This document shows, piece by piece, positions 35,841 through 47,315 of a stretch of DNA of 64,000 bases. Position 1 is the stretch's first letter; each line of letters starts with the position of its first letter. The notes beneath the pieces were generated by a model that saw nothing but the letters and a program-made list of their open reading frames with translations, was not told where the DNA came from and did not search any database. Made by a program: the position numbers and the translations under genes. This stretch comes from Gonocerus acuteangulatus (Eukaryota; Arthropoda; Insecta; Hemiptera; Coreidae), in the NCBI GenBank assembly GCA_946811695.1, contig OX328128.1, positions 29,311,457-29,375,456 of the forward strand, read 5' to 3'.

Positions 35841-36330
35841 GAAGTCCGACTCTCAGGATATTAATATATTTGAAAAGCTTGGAATGGAAATACTTTATAT
35901 TTTGTTTTAGTCTTTCATGAAAAATATCCTACTCCAATATGATCCCAATGAAAAGCAAGATTTCAGGCGCTAAATGTACAGGAAGCTGATGGAATCCTAA
36001 GCGGAAATTACTCAGTCCACCTTCTCAAATTTGGCTCTGTGAAAACACTGTTACCAAATTTTTTCTCAATTTAATAAACAAAAACACAACCAATTAACAA
36101 CTGAGGTCAACAGACACAAAAAACCGTTCTGAAAAACGAATCCAAAACTTCCGAATTTTATTCTCCGATTGAGTTTTTCATATCAAACATTTCAATGGAA
36201 TTGCTTTTGTACTAAATCTATTAAGCATTCTAATAGATTCCTTACATTTACCACTATTTCCTTACCGATTTCGAAATATTTTTCAAAATATCCTAAGAAA
36301 AGTCGACTTCTTCTACTTTTATTGAAAACA
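35841..36330 (-). mobile_element. Helentron-like family B 3' fragment
   Basis: GTCCGACTCTCAGG at the left is a damaged minus-strand 3' end; 36060-36330 carries a diverged 345-bp-type unit (CCGTTCTGAAAAACGAATCC, TTATTCTCCGATTGAG). The frame 36169-36495 overlaps this unit and is not a recognised protein. Confidence 0.4.
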
Positions 36331-36495
36331 GGAAGAGACATGGACTTGAAAATTGTTTCATTTGATTCCCCAACGTTAAAGTACCTGTACAAATTTTACC
36401 TTGAATTCAATTTCCAGCCAAAATTAATTTCTGGTCACGTGACCGATGACGAAATTCCTGTTGTGACCCGTGAAGCAAATTTTGTAGACCCCTAA

Positions 36496-37279
36496 CTATA
36501 TGACATTTTCATAACCAAAGGTGTAAGTTTATCTTACATGACTCTTTCCATCTTAGTGTCCTTCAATAAAATGTTACCCCTGGTGTAATGAGGAAAGCTT
36601 AAAGCAGAAGAATTATTTCGCCTTAATTGGATCGAATCGTCCAAAACCATCGGAAGCTCAAAAACGTTTAAGAACGTTTTCTCTGACTGAGATGGTCTTA
36701 TTGCATTATACGACTAAACATTTTAGTAGTGGACTTCTATCTAACACAGTTATTAACAATTTTCAAAACGTTTAACAAAACATACGAAAGTTGAAAACTG
36801 TTTAAACCTATTTATACACTATCACTGTGCGTTATTTTTCATGGTATTTAATGATAAATAGGATTAATTATTGTAAGGTTTCATTATTATTAAGTTTAAT
36901 TATTGTTAGAATTACAATCAATTGTGAGAGGCATTCAAATATTTTTATGTTTCGCGACACATATTATACGAATCGCGAGTATGTGATGTAGGTACCACTG
37001 GTCCTTGTGCTTGGCAAGAGAGCCTTGTCCGCCATTCTTATTCCTATAGCCGGCCCATGCGCAAGCAACTCTCGTTATGTGTGTATGCCAGTGGCTTTTA
37101 ATGGTTTATTTTCCCCTTCCCTTGGTGTTATAAGTTGTTCTTGGCATTATTATTCCTATAGCCGGCCCAGGTTTGTTATATTGGACCTTTCTGGCCGCCT
37201 ACCTACCCGGCGAATGGTGAGATACTTCCATAATTCCCTCAATTCTCTTCCTAAACCCGTTTTCCGTATACTTAGAGGT
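36496..37279. other. Unassigned, with a short duplicated motif
   Basis: TTATTCCTATAGCCGGCCCA occurs twice (about 37038 and 37148), 110 bases apart. The plus frame 37007-37402 crosses both but has no known domain. Confidence 0.4.
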
Positions 37280-37487
37280 GGATGCCCTGAAGGTAAGGCT
37301 AATTATTATTATTTTTACAATAAGTTTGGGTTGTACCCATATTTTATCATATTTGCTTCTATCCGAGCTCACCAGAGCAACCGCATTTTTTTCCTTTCGT
37401 AATAATATCCCACAATCACTCAAACTGCTTCAGGCGAGACTTGAACCTCTTGCACAGAAATCGGATGCGCTATCTACCCTACCATGA
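37280..37487 (-). mobile_element. Possible tRNA-derived SINE, family 4
   Basis: Minus strand: TGGTAGGGTAGATAGCGCAT (A-box-like) and AGAGGTTCAAGTCTCGCCTG (B-box) at the right end, then an AT-rich body with ATAATAATAATTAG near 37300. The tRNA-like part is about 57 bases and not a complete cloverleaf. Only one copy is seen here, so the family is tentative. Confidence 0.5.
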
Positions 37488-38319
37488 GAAGAATCGTTTA
37501 TTATTGTGATGTTATCAATACCTTATCAAAGGATTGTTAAGAATCCACAGATAAACAGTCTCCCCTTTAGAACAGGAAAGGTGAACTTTTCAAGAAGTAT
37601 ATCCCACCACAGGTTCCCTACCTTTTCATATTATTAGCATTTCCCCTCCTTCAAAGTTCTTCCTTCAATTTCATTTCCCTTTTTCTGCCAATGGAATTTC
37701 CTTTTTGTTTTTCTTTATTTTTACGGAAAAAAGTACTTTCGTTTCTCCTGACCCTCCGCTTCTGGTGTAATATCGTGGCGGTATTTTTTACCTTGAATAT
37801 TTCTTTTGGAGTCATTTAACATAGGAATTTTATTTATTTAAAACTTCAGTAGTATATTCCATTTTTTAATTTGTTTTCCTTTTAAAACATATTTACAATA
37901 TATTACGTGTATTTTTGATTGATTACCTCCACGGACTACGAGATTTCATTAATTTTCACGCGGATAACTTGTGCTAACGTGTGACATTGTCTAATAAACG
38001 TGGAAGACAATTTTTCTATCGTAAAAAAAATAAGAAAAAAATGTAAGGTAATTTAAATTATTTATTTATTTTGTATTTCGATCCTTAGACAATAAACAGA
38101 CTGAACTAAGGCTTCTAAGAGATCAGGAATTAGTTTTAAGAGTATATTTTACTATGTGTCCAGAATTAATGTATTAAAATTTAATTTATTAAAAGTATAA
38201 AAAATATTACAGAGGAGTTTTAACTTCTAGTTACAAAGAAAATGCACTTATTCATGGGATAAAAATGTGGATTCATTAAGGAATCTTCTAGGTCTTCATA
38301 TGAGATAGTAAAACCCTGT
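37488..38319. other. AT-rich non-coding DNA
   Basis: No terminal repeats, RNA genes or supported frames. Confidence 0.5.
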
Positions 38320-38480
38320 ATTTCGTAGATATGTTAAGATACTGCCTATGTACTGGCTACCTTCAGGGAGACGTTCTCACATGTAAGGGATGTTCAAGTC
38401 ATTTCGACTTATGCAGTCTGTAAGTACATGTTTTATTGTCAATTCAGTATTACGTACTTTAGAAATTGGTTTCTCTTGTG
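38320..38480 (+). repeat. Dispersed repeat, partner at 16660-16810
   Basis: GTAGATATGTTAAGATACTG and GGGATGTTCAAGTCATTTCG are shared in the same order with 16660-16810. Class unknown. Confidence 0.6.
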
Positions 38481-39868
38481 ATTAAGATAAAAATAAAAAT
38501 TCGCGATCCGATGTGATCTTTGAAGTATTGCCACAAAGAAATCTCTAACTTCCAAGAAAGAAACTGAACGGATAAGTTGAAAATAAGTATATACAGGGTT
38601 CCCACCACCTGGGAAAAGTCAGAGAATTTAATTATGAAAAGTAAGTAAAGGAAATGCAAAGTTTCATTCATTTTTTTTTAATTTATTTATTTTTTTAAGG
38701 CAGAAACAGAAAAAAAGGGAAAAATTGAAGGCGTTGTATGTATATATTTTTCCAATTCTTCTTCTCTTTCTCTCATTGTCTTATTTTGAATATTTTGGTC
38801 TCTGTAATGCAACATCTGGGAGGCTGGGAGGGTTGCATGAAGAATCATAGAAACATGTTCTTTGCTATATTTTTATGGCTCTTAACTAGAGATCTATTGG
38901 CTTAAATTCACAGTATTATCTGACGTACCTGTATTTTTATCACGTGTGGTAATAGTCTGTCTGGGTGTATATAAGTGGGGGAGTCGCACCACCCCCGGAA
39001 TTTTTTTTATAGGTTAAAATGTGTCACAAAAACTTTAAAAAATAAATTAAATATGATCACTTAGTTTAGAAAAAATATTTTTTTTTAGTGTGATAGCGTT
39101 TTAGTTGGCTAACCATTCCAGGTTCTAGATTTTTAGTACTCCATACCCACCAAATGTACCCAGTCCCCCCCCAAATTATTTTGTATTTACACCCATGTAG
39201 TCTGCAGTCAATAAATAAATAAAAACTCACCTTAGTTAAGGTTTGATTTGAAAATATTCACTTTATAACCGTGTCATTATGAATCGCAATTTTAGTTAGC
39301 TTGCTCAACTCGGTCTTTTTATTTTACCATATTAAGTTAGGGCATTTTTATTAACTCAAGTAATTATTACTATCGATTACTCGATTACTATCAATTATCA
39401 GTATCTACCCACAAACCTCGGTGGGAAACCTGTATATAGAACATTTTAAACTGAATTAAATTTTAATTAAAGTATATTCTTTAAGATATAAATCGTTCAC
39501 ATTCAGAGTTCTTCGGTTGATAAAGAAAGTTTGGCGTGATTTACCGATCCTTGGAGGCAATTCCCGCTAATGATCTGACGTTCGCCGATAAAGTACTTTC
39601 TCGATAATAAAATTAATGCAAACCTAAAAAGAAAGTGAGAAGAAAGGAATTATTTATCCTTAGCTCTAAATCAAGATTTCCGATAAAGAACCCCCCGCCG
39701 TCCCCACTCCACCCCCCCCCCAATCGCCGAGATATACTGGGAATAGTTATATCGAGTGTCGATAAATCCGAGAACTAAGCCCGAGGCTTGAGTTGGTAGC
39801 GAGCCAAAATCGAGTATTTACACAGCAGCCTCTATTGTCCAAGACCGGACCGACGAGTGTTTGAAGGT
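38481..39868. other. Unassigned sequence
   Basis: AT-rich, with a C run near 39690-39722. No supported features. Confidence 0.45.
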
Positions 39869-40540
39869 GTTCTGCAGGGTGCGTCTCTCAGCCCTATCCT
39901 ACTCTGTCAATATTTGAAGGATAGATACCGGAGGCTCATTATTCTTATAGAAACGATTTTTTATTTTCTTCTTCAGGACGAAATAAAAAACCTCCTTTGA
40001 GATGTTTTACTTCTTTGGTTTGATTGTGTATACCTTTTAAATACTGGAACTTATAGAACAGTGATCGGGAAAAGTCATCTCATCGGATGGCATTCATCTT
40101 AGTCACTTGGAGTTCGCAGATGATACTCTACTGATAGGAAGTTACGTCCATGAAATAAGAACTATTATGACTGATTTAATTCATACAGGTGAAAACATAG
40201 GACTTAAACTAAATTGAAGAAAAAATGAGAGGTGATAAAAATGAATTAGACAGGGAAGAAATCGAAGAAACCACAAAACTAATATACCTTGGACAGTGTG
40301 GAGGGCCAGCAAACAGAAATAAAAATGTTTTAACACACACTCCTATCAACCCTTACATTTAGATGCGAAACATGAGTGATAAAGAGTTAGACCTATGGTG
40401 TTAAGGTTAAGGAATGAATGGATATGAAGTAAAACGGACTTCGCAAACGTTATTGGGAAAGAAAATGAAACTGGACCGGTCACTTGATGAGACGAAGCCA
40501 TGAAACATGGTAAGGCGAATTTTCGAATGGTAACCCCTTA
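39869..40540 (+). pseudogene. Decayed non-LTR reverse transcriptase
   Basis: Pieces of a LINE reverse transcriptase are legible through stops and frameshifts: VLQGASLSPILL at 39869-39905 (the QG..SP motif), HLEFADDTLLIGS at 40104-40140 (catalytic FADD), GENIGLKLN near 40190 (the GL..N motif), TTKLIYLGQ near 40280, and a C-terminal NWTGHLMRRSHETW near 40460-40510. The order and the C-terminal W-G-H block match RTE-type elements, as in the better copy at 53432-54318, but the two are not close. Several in-frame stops, so not functional. Confidence 0.7.
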
Positions 40541-40691
40541 ACCCTAAGGCAAAGAGAGATTGTTAAATTTAAAATGCTTATTATAAACAGAATATTTAAA
40601 TATGTATACATTTATTTATAACGTAGGTAATTGACTAAAATTATTTTATTATAAAGAAAATTTATTTATATCAAACATGATTTGTATAAAA

Positions 40692-40696
40692 GCTGT

Positions 40697-40740
<44 letters not shown>

Positions 40741-41082
40741 CAGTCCCGTAACAGGCCACAAGGGCCCAGAGGGGCAGATACTGTAGAGGTATCTGATTCT
40801 TGACCATACGGCACACTAGGGAGATAGTGTGGTCAATACTATGCTCCGGCCGCCTGATTTTCCCCTTGGCTGCTTCGACTGCTAGAGTCATTAGCACCCA
40901 AGGTACCCATTATTAATTAAATTAATTAAAGGCTGGGTGAGCCTAGGGACGATCTAGGACCCCAAATCCAACTCTCGAACGGCAGCACTAGAAGAAAAAA
41001 TCTTTAGTGCGCGCTCGGGTTTTGAACCTGGTCCTCCAGTTCATTAGTCGAGTGCTCTACCACTGAGCTAACCTCGCCCCCA
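40692..41082 (-). mobile_element. tRNA-derived SINE family 1, with A tail
   Basis: Minus strand starts GGGGGCGAGGTTAGCTCAGT, GGTAGAGCACTCGACTAATG, with B-box GGTTCAAAACCCG, and ends TGTTACGGGACTG followed by about 48 A. The most intact promoter of the family in this window. The tail is A, unlike the T-ended copies at 18249, 48927, 62085 and 7629. Confidence 0.9.
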
Positions 41083-41287
41083 TAAAAGCTGTAATACCAA
41101 ACTTAAATTTATAAGTGTCCTATAGCGCAGAAAACAAATGATGAAGTTCTAATAATTATTTTCTTAATGAATGTTGCTATATGAGTACCACTTCAATACA
41201 TGTCTTTAGAGGTCGGGTAGCGCCTCTGGAAAATTGTGTTTTGCAGAAAACAAACAATTTTATTTATGTTTTATAGTGAGTTGGTTA
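41083..41287. other. Unassigned spacer
   Basis: Nothing recognised between the SINE and the foldback element. Confidence 0.5.
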
Positions 41288-41513
41288 TTAATCCAATATT
41301 ATTTTCAGGCGGGAGGTCAAGAAAAAAGAGAACTAATTTTTGGACGTGGCCATTGTACAGGAAGGTTCCTTTTAATACAATTAGGCTGTATTTTTTAGTT
41401 TAGTGAGGTTTTTTATCTTCTGAAGAGGCTCCTAAGTTGTGAAACATGTAGAGCAAAAATAAATTGAATTGACTGTCTTTTGTTGACCTTGCGCCTGAAA
41501 AATATTGGATTAA
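41288..41513. mobile_element. 226-bp inverted-repeat element with hammerhead motif
   Basis: Ends TTAATCCAATATTATTTTCA..GGTCAA and its complement TTGACC..GGATTAA pair over about 30 bases with a few mismatches and a one-base gap. A hammerhead-like motif lies on the plus strand before the right arm, and AGAGCAAAAATAAA follows it, as in the foldback at 9222-9752. Confidence 0.6.
41417..41453 (+). ncRNA. Hammerhead ribozyme motif h (degenerate helix II)
   Basis: CTT, CTGAAGA 41420-41426, a poorly paired helix II, GAAAC 41441-41445, AT, cleavage triplet GTA, GAG. Core boxes intact, helix I of three pairs with one G-U. Loss of helix II predicts weak or no activity. Confidence 0.5.
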
Positions 41514-42059
41514 ACAATTTTATTAAACATGGGTTTTATTATTGGTGAATGTATTTTTGAGAAATAGATTTTTTCGCCTAATTTTTCTAAATAGTTTGAC
41601 CAGAGATATGAATAAATGAAACTCATGGTGGACTGAAAGGTATTACATGCCCTTGTTAATCGTATTAACTAGCTTTATATAATTGGAGGTTTTCTCTGAG
41701 AAATAATCGTTGAAAGGACCTGCGACTGATATTAGTAGGAAATTAGTTTCTAGAGAAGTGGATAAGTTCTGTAGATTAGGCCCTTGGAGTTGTCAGAGCT
41801 GCTGGAAGTTCGGTCATCGCCGTCCGCTCGGAAGGTTTCCACGGCTCCGTTTCTCCGCCAGCAAGAACATTTACTAAGTTTTCCGGCAGACGTGAGCATC
41901 TAGCAAACACGTTTTAATATATTCTCAGATTGTTCTTAATGCTTTAATAATGTTATTCAGAATTTGGTCATCTCGATGTGAAAATAGAAAGTGAAATGTT
42001 CGTAGAGTGTAATGCTTTTCTGAGTGATCAAAGACAATGTTATTCTGCACTTGGGTTTC
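41514..42059. other. Unassigned sequence
   Basis: No supported features. Confidence 0.45.
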
Positions 42060-42185
42060 AGTACCTTTGAATAACTGTTTAGTACCTTTGAATAACTGTT
42101 TAGTAACTTTGAATAACTGTTTAGTACCTTTGAATAACTGTTTAGTAACTTTGAATAACTGTTTAGTACCTTTGAATAACTGTTT
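42060..42185. repeat. 21-bp tandem array, 6 copies
   Basis: AGTACCTTTGAATAACTGTTT, with every variation at one site (ACC or AAC). Encodes VPLNNCL repeats only because 21 is a multiple of 3. Copies 3 and 5 share the AAC variant, so a 42-bp higher-order unit is visible. Confidence 0.95.
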
Positions 42186-43959
42186 GTCTTCTTTTTATTG
42201 TCTTTATCTGATTTTTTTTTTTTTTTTAATTCTAAATATTGAATTATTATACCTAAGAAATGCTTATTATTTTAAATGATTTATCATTTAAACTAATTAA
42301 CTAAGTTCATGTTTTTGGCGCAGCAATCATATTTTGGGTATATATTTCATACTTTAATTGTACTATTTTACTTTTATTCCTTGAATTTTTTTTTGTTTTT
42401 TAATTTCATATTTTTTTTATTCTACTTTTTTATTATATTATATTTTTTAAAATCTAAATAAGAGAAAGCTGTGGATAGTTCCGATTCAGTTTTTGGACGG
42501 CAGTTTTTTTTTACCTAAAACACTTACAAAAAAAAAAAAAAAAAAAAAAACTAATAACATAGTAAACAATTTATAATTCACAAGATGTTTATACTTAAAT
42601 AAGTATATCACATGATGCAAAAAAAAAAAAAAATTATAACAGCTAGTTAAAAATTTCCTCAAGACAGGATACTTTTACAAATTTCGCACATTAACCAAGG
42701 TACCTACAATCACTAATGCAACACTTTTAGTTCACCTTTAGAGGTTTAGCTGCTTGAAAAAAATTAAATCTACAATACAAACTAAATATTTTGTAAAAAA
42801 AAAAAAAACACCAGACATCGTCGTTGGCGCTATGAATTGGTATATAAAAGTAAACAGAATGAGTGCTCTAAAATAAAAATAAATAATTCTTATTGACAAG
42901 TAAGAAAAAACACCATTTGTGAAGGAATTTGAAGTTTTTCATTTAACCGAAGATATTCCTTCTCTGCCAGCAACTCGTACTTTGAACAATCGTTCGTCTA
43001 GCTTCTGCTGGTGTCGAAAAGTGGCATAATATTACAGCTCTGAAGATGGTAGCTTTAGCTAATAAAAGCGATTTGTGCGAAAATAAAACTAGTTGTGAAG
43101 AAATTTGACGTTTATCATTATTCCCAAATAAGAAAGACGTGTTATTTGACAAATTCGAAAATTTGTGGCAAAATATTTTAGTAACATTTATGGCTCAAGT
43201 GCAATTAGTCCTATGTAAAATAATAACTTAATGATAACCTAGTTTATTCCCACGTAATGTTCATGCATAACCTCTCTAGGGGGAAATTTTAAAGGGATGT
43301 TATTATCTGGTTGCCGGTTTAAAATTAATTATAAACTGGGTTTTCCCTATGGGAAATTGCATGTTACTTCAATGAGTCCAGCTCATGCATGTAAACACCT
43401 CACAACTTCAGAGAGACCTTAAATAATTGGGGATTTTAAGCTTAAATTTTATATTAAAAAAAAAAGAGTAAAATATTATTTTAGTTTCCAAATTTTCATA
43501 TTTTAGAAAAATTGTTTGTCAGAGTTGGGTTTAAACAAAGATTATTCTATTTTATGCTTCAGTAAAAAAACAGGATTTTTTGGTCCTATTATGAAATAAA
43601 GATTTGAATATTAATTCAAGACGGCCTTTGTAGCCATGTGTATTATAGAGGGTTTTCATAAATTTAAATTCTCGTTCAGTGGACTAGATAATAAAATTAT
43701 CAGGATTCTCATAATTTTTTTAAGGGATTAACTGATCCTTTACAAATCACTAGTGTAACCCATTTGGATTTATTCATTCGTCAAAATTACTAGGCACTTC
43801 CCCTAAATGCCATAAAATTTACAATAAAACCAATCGTTATATCGCATATCATTTAACGAAAACTGGTCAAGTTGAAAATGCACAAATATTGGAGAGGGTA
43901 TTACTACGTTTTTTACAAGGTATGAAGGGCCTAACACAATACTATGTTATCATAACTTT
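42186..43959. other. AT-rich non-coding DNA with A and T runs
   Basis: A runs at about 42528-42550, 42620-42633 and 42797-42808. Text at 43033-43080 begins CTGAAGA but lacks a following GAAAC (see rejected). The minus frame 42943-43152 has no motif. Confidence 0.5.
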
Positions 43960-44117
43960 CATAGGCACACTGTTTTGGGATGGAGGAAATATCCACCGTT
44001 ATTTTCGTGATCTATGTGTTTTGAAACGTGAAATTTGTAGTTGGCACCGTCATTCCGTCATGAGGTCTACCTCATAAGCGGCGTTTCTCCCTATGGAGGG
44101 AGGGAGGAAGCGCGCGA
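43960..44117 (-). mobile_element. Helentron-like family B 5' fragment
   Basis: ACCGTTATTTTCGTGATC, GAAACGTGAAATTTGTAGT, TCATGAGGTCTACCTCATAA and GGAGGGAGGAAGCGCGCGAA follow the 5' end of the family in reverse order, as at 23300-23435. About 80% identical by eye. The part from the microsatellite on is missing. Confidence 0.6.
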
Positions 44118-44659
44118 AAACGGTAGTAGAGGGAATTATAGTATTGTTTTATTGTTTATTTTTTACAGCATATAATGCTCATGGTTATTAGTGTATAATG
44201 TCTTGAGGTTACCAGCGATTTATGATCCAACACCACCAATTGAGTTTATCAAACAGTCACCCATAGAAGTTGTAGCCCCGCCCGAAGTACTAATTTCGAT
44301 TATCGCTTGTTGACCAAATACTCCTACATGTTTTGGTCGATGGTAATTGATTCTGCTCGACTAATCTCACCTGTATATAATCCAGGCAATTAAAAGGATT
44401 AACAAGCTAATCAAGCTCGAGCAGACTTGATAATGGCTTGATACAATGACTATGGATACCAAATCCTATAGGGGAAAACCGGTTCTTAGGAAAATATATT
44501 TTCAAAAGGTGTTATAATTATTTATACATTAGTGAGACCGCATGTTTCTTCAAAATATCTGTTGATTAGGTGTTTAAAATTAAATTATTATAATAATTAT
44601 TATTATAAATATATTATTAAATATATTTCATTCAGGCTTAGAAAAAAACGCTAGGAATA
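44118..44659. other. Unassigned sequence
   Basis: AT-rich, with a TTATAATAATTATTATTA cluster near 44585. No supported features. Confidence 0.45.
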
Positions 44660-44708
44660 ACAAGATTATGCAATTGCGCTATGATGACGCAGTTCCTGCA
44701 AGTCGGAC
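44660..44708 (+). mobile_element. Helentron-like family B 3' terminus
   Basis: ATTGCGCTATGATGAC then GCAG-TTC-CTGC and AAGTCGGAC followed by a T run: the same subterminal repeat, stem-loop and end as 30795-30834. Its 5' part is not adjacent. Confidence 0.55.
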
Positions 44709-44747
44709 TTTTTTCCTTATAAGGACATCCAACGCCTTTTGGCGCTA

Positions 44748-44749
<2 letters not shown>

Positions 44750-44805
<56 letters not shown>
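44750..44805. repeat. TA microsatellite
   Basis: TA repeat; the short text GGCGCTAATATAAATATA before it resembles the start of the shared SINE tail. Confidence 0.85.
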
Positions 44806-44982
44806 TCTCTAAATAGATGACTACTGAATGGATAATGTTACCGGCAAAGTATATAAGCATGCATTCTATAGAACGGCTAAATCCAGCCGGCAATGTATGA
44901 AATAAAGTGTATTTCATACTTTCCCTAGGCTTTTTATTGAATGCCTACTGCGCTTTAGGCAAAGTATGAAAGACAGAATATA

Positions 44983-46249
44983 CAGGGTGTCCCACATTGA
45001 GATGTCATGACTTTAGGGGTTTATTCTACACCTCATTTGTAGTTCAGGGACGCCGAAATGATGGTTCTATCTCAACATGCAGAGGAGCTACTCAAACTTT
45101 TGTCGTTTTCAAAAACTACTGGCTTTTCTAAAGAAAAACTGAGTTTTCGGAATTTGTGATCAATGCATCGCAAATAAAAACCACATTTTTAGAGAATCTA
45201 CATTAAAGCTCATAATGGACGAGTGGTGACGGGATGGCTGAACAGTGAATTCCCCAATCGTTGAATCGTCCACTATGGACCAATTCGTTAACCTCCTGAT
45301 CTGAATCCTTTAGATTTCCATGTATTGGGAACATTGAAGAGCAGAGTGTACTCAGAGCCCGTGACGACGAACGAGGAACTCATCAACAGGATCCAGGAGC
45401 AGTGCCAGCTCATAAGAACTCCAAGACAAGACGTCCTCCGTAACGGCGTGGATTCAGTTCGATGTTAAGCTTATATTTGTAGACATCTTGAAAATCTACT
45501 GGACATAGGTCCTCCTATCCTTATTCAGAGCAAAAAGTGTGTGTATGTAGTACAGGAACGGTTATGAAATCCAGTGTTCACCCATTCCGTCACCACTCGT
45601 CCTTTATGAGCTGGGCAACCATCCATTTGAAAGCAGAGTGAGTTAATATTTGATAGATGGGATTGTGTAATAAACGTCATGTAGTTTGGGAAGGATGGGA
45701 CATCGCCATCAGCGTGTGAAATTAAAGGATTTGTTCAGAATGGCTCCTTCATGCTGAAGCATATTTATTGATTTTGACTTGAAAATCAGAAAAAAATAGA
45801 TTGAAATAGATTTTTATCTTAAACTACGAGGTACTATTTTGAAGCTTATGAAATAATGCAACTTTTGAGGTGAAGGCAAACCTCTAAGTCTAAAAATAGC
45901 CGATTAAAAAAATATTGAATAATTTAATAAAAAACTAATATTAAACGATCTCATCTATATGCTTTTAAATATACCTCTTAATTTATATGGTAATATTTGA
46001 ATAACGGGTGTTTATTATTGGAAATTTAATATAGATTCTCTAAAAATGTGGTTTTTATTGGCGATGCATTGATCAAAAATTCCGAAAACTCAGTTTTTCT
46101 TTAGAAAAGCCAGTAGTTTTTGAAAAATAAGAGTTAGTTTGAGTAGCTCCTCTGCATGTTGAGATAGAACAATCATTTCTGCGTCCCTGAACTACAAATG
46201 AGGTGTAGAATAAACCCCTAAAGTCATGACATCTCAATGTGGGACCCTG
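44983..46249. mobile_element. mariner-like element with about 220-bp inverted repeats
   Basis: Left end after TA reads CAGGGTGTCCCACATTGAG; the right end is the complement of a nearly identical sequence, with matching text for about 220 bases (to TAGAGAATCTACATTAAA on the left, 46024 on the right). A second inverted pair (45207-45256 against 45568-45613) repeats part of the transposase frame. Interior holds a transposase relic. Right-hand TA has mutated to CA. Confidence 0.7.
45193..45468 (+). pseudogene. mariner-type transposase C-terminal relic
   Basis: One frame reads HNGRVVTGWLNSEFPNR, a stop, IVHYGPIR, a stop, then PPDLNPLDFHVLGTLKSRVY and TTNEELINRIQEQC. The block around PPDLNPLDF is the conserved third-catalytic-aspartate region of mariner/Tc1 transposases (normally WP-x-SPDLNPLD). 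Two tryptophan codons appear to have become stops (45262-45264, 45289-45291). About 90 of roughly 340 residues remain. The Asp of PDL is still present, but the protein cannot be made. Confidence 0.8.
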
Positions 46250-46673
46250 CAGCTTCTAGGAGTGAATAAGTGTCACGAGTACGGAGTGTAAATGTGTAAA
46301 AGAGCAAAGAAAATGGAATTCTAAGTGTCACAATACTCAGCCCTGCTGCAACAAGTAGCTCTAAATATGTAAATAACAATCTCACTTAATATATTGTTTT
46401 AAGTAAATTGTTTGCCGTACGAAAAGAGCCTGTTTGTAACCAATTTTTAAAGTTATTTAAATTACCTAGGTTAAAGTGTATAGAGTAAACACAAAACCTT
46501 TTTAATTTTATACAATGCCAAATAAGCAACAGACATTCTATAGAATACCTAGGCATTTTATACAATGCCTAGGCAGTGTGTGCAATATGTTGTAAAAACT
46601 AATACTTTATATACTTTGCCTAAACTGCCTAGGCATTATATATAATGCCTGGATTCTATACTTTGCCGGTAAC

Positions 46674-47073
46674 GTATATAAGCTCTAAACAGTTGGACTT
46701 TGTAATACTGTGTGGGTGGGATGTTTAGCCCTCTTAGAACTGGAAAATCCGTCACTTTAATGATATCGGTGGAGGTCTTTGGAGATAGGAGAGGATATAT
46801 TTCTGGATACATGAATGTATCGGATACCAACCCCCTATATGATAGATTATCGGAGAATGTATCCAATAACCTCCTCATTACTCCGAGCTCTTCCTTCCTA
46901 CGCCAACTTTATCCGAAGTATCATTATGTAGCATCTTGTTGAACATTCCATTATCCTTAATATACGATAAGATATTTTTGTCGTTAAAGGATTTACCTAT
47001 ATCCTTGTGTGTTGATATTACATTTATTCTTATTTATAAACATATATTTACAATTTATACGTATGATGATATA
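46674..47073. other. Unassigned, with overlapping frames on both strands
   Basis: 46636-46878 (minus) and 46712-46942 (plus) overlap and neither has a recognised domain. Composition is less AT-biased than the surroundings. It may belong to an unknown repeat. Confidence 0.35.
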
Positions 47074-47315
47074 CAGGGTGGCCCAGATAAGCGGGCCACA
47101 TGACAAATAACTACTAAACGGTTGGTGATATCAAAATTCTTCATGGGAGCAAAGTTGTAGTTCTCGTCGAGATCTGAAAAATGGTACCCTCGGAAATGAC
47201 TTGACTTTATTTAAATAGTATTTTTGGTAAGGAAGGGGTAATTCAGCATTCAACAAACGATTCCCTTTAGTGTAAACTAAAAAAGAAAATACATAAAAAT
47301 TGGATTGCCACCCTG
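47074..47315. mobile_element. 242-bp MITE with TA duplication
   Basis: Ends CAGGGTGGC and GCCACCCTG are exact 9-bp inverted repeats flanked by TA on both sides, as in Tc1/mariner-type MITEs. The interior is non-coding apart from a minus frame without motifs. Confidence 0.65.

Larger units (their letters stand above)
44837..46673. mobile_element. Outer inverted-repeat element around a mariner relic
   Basis: GTTACCGGCAAAGTATA at 44837 and its exact complement TATACTTTGCCGGTAAC at 46673 form 17-bp ends; inward the CCTAGGCATT/GCCTAAAG text is also repeated inverted. Several CCTAGG-centred palindromes lie at 46540-46650. The mariner relic is nested within. Class unknown. Confidence 0.5.

Noticed and set aside
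36169..36495. 108-codon frame as a host gene
   Set aside because: It overlaps a diverged Helentron-like internal unit and has no recognisable domain.
36940..36975. GCGAAACAT on the minus strand (also near 33917-33950)
   Set aside because: No CTGANGA box within a suitable distance.
37007..37402. 131-codon frame as a host gene
   Set aside because: It crosses a short duplicated motif and a likely SINE on the opposite strand; no domain seen.
40692..41082. A tRNA gene (also at 18249, 49294, 14129, 48404, 56299)
   Set aside because: The A- and B-boxes are present but the acceptor stem is not closed and each tRNA-like head is fused to a SINE body found in several copies.
43033..43080. CTGAAGA followed by a possible helix II
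   Set aside because: The expected GAAAC is GAAAATA and no complementary helix I strands were found.
46636..46942. Overlapping frames on both strands as genes
   Set aside because: Neither shows a family motif and they exclude each other; left as unassigned.
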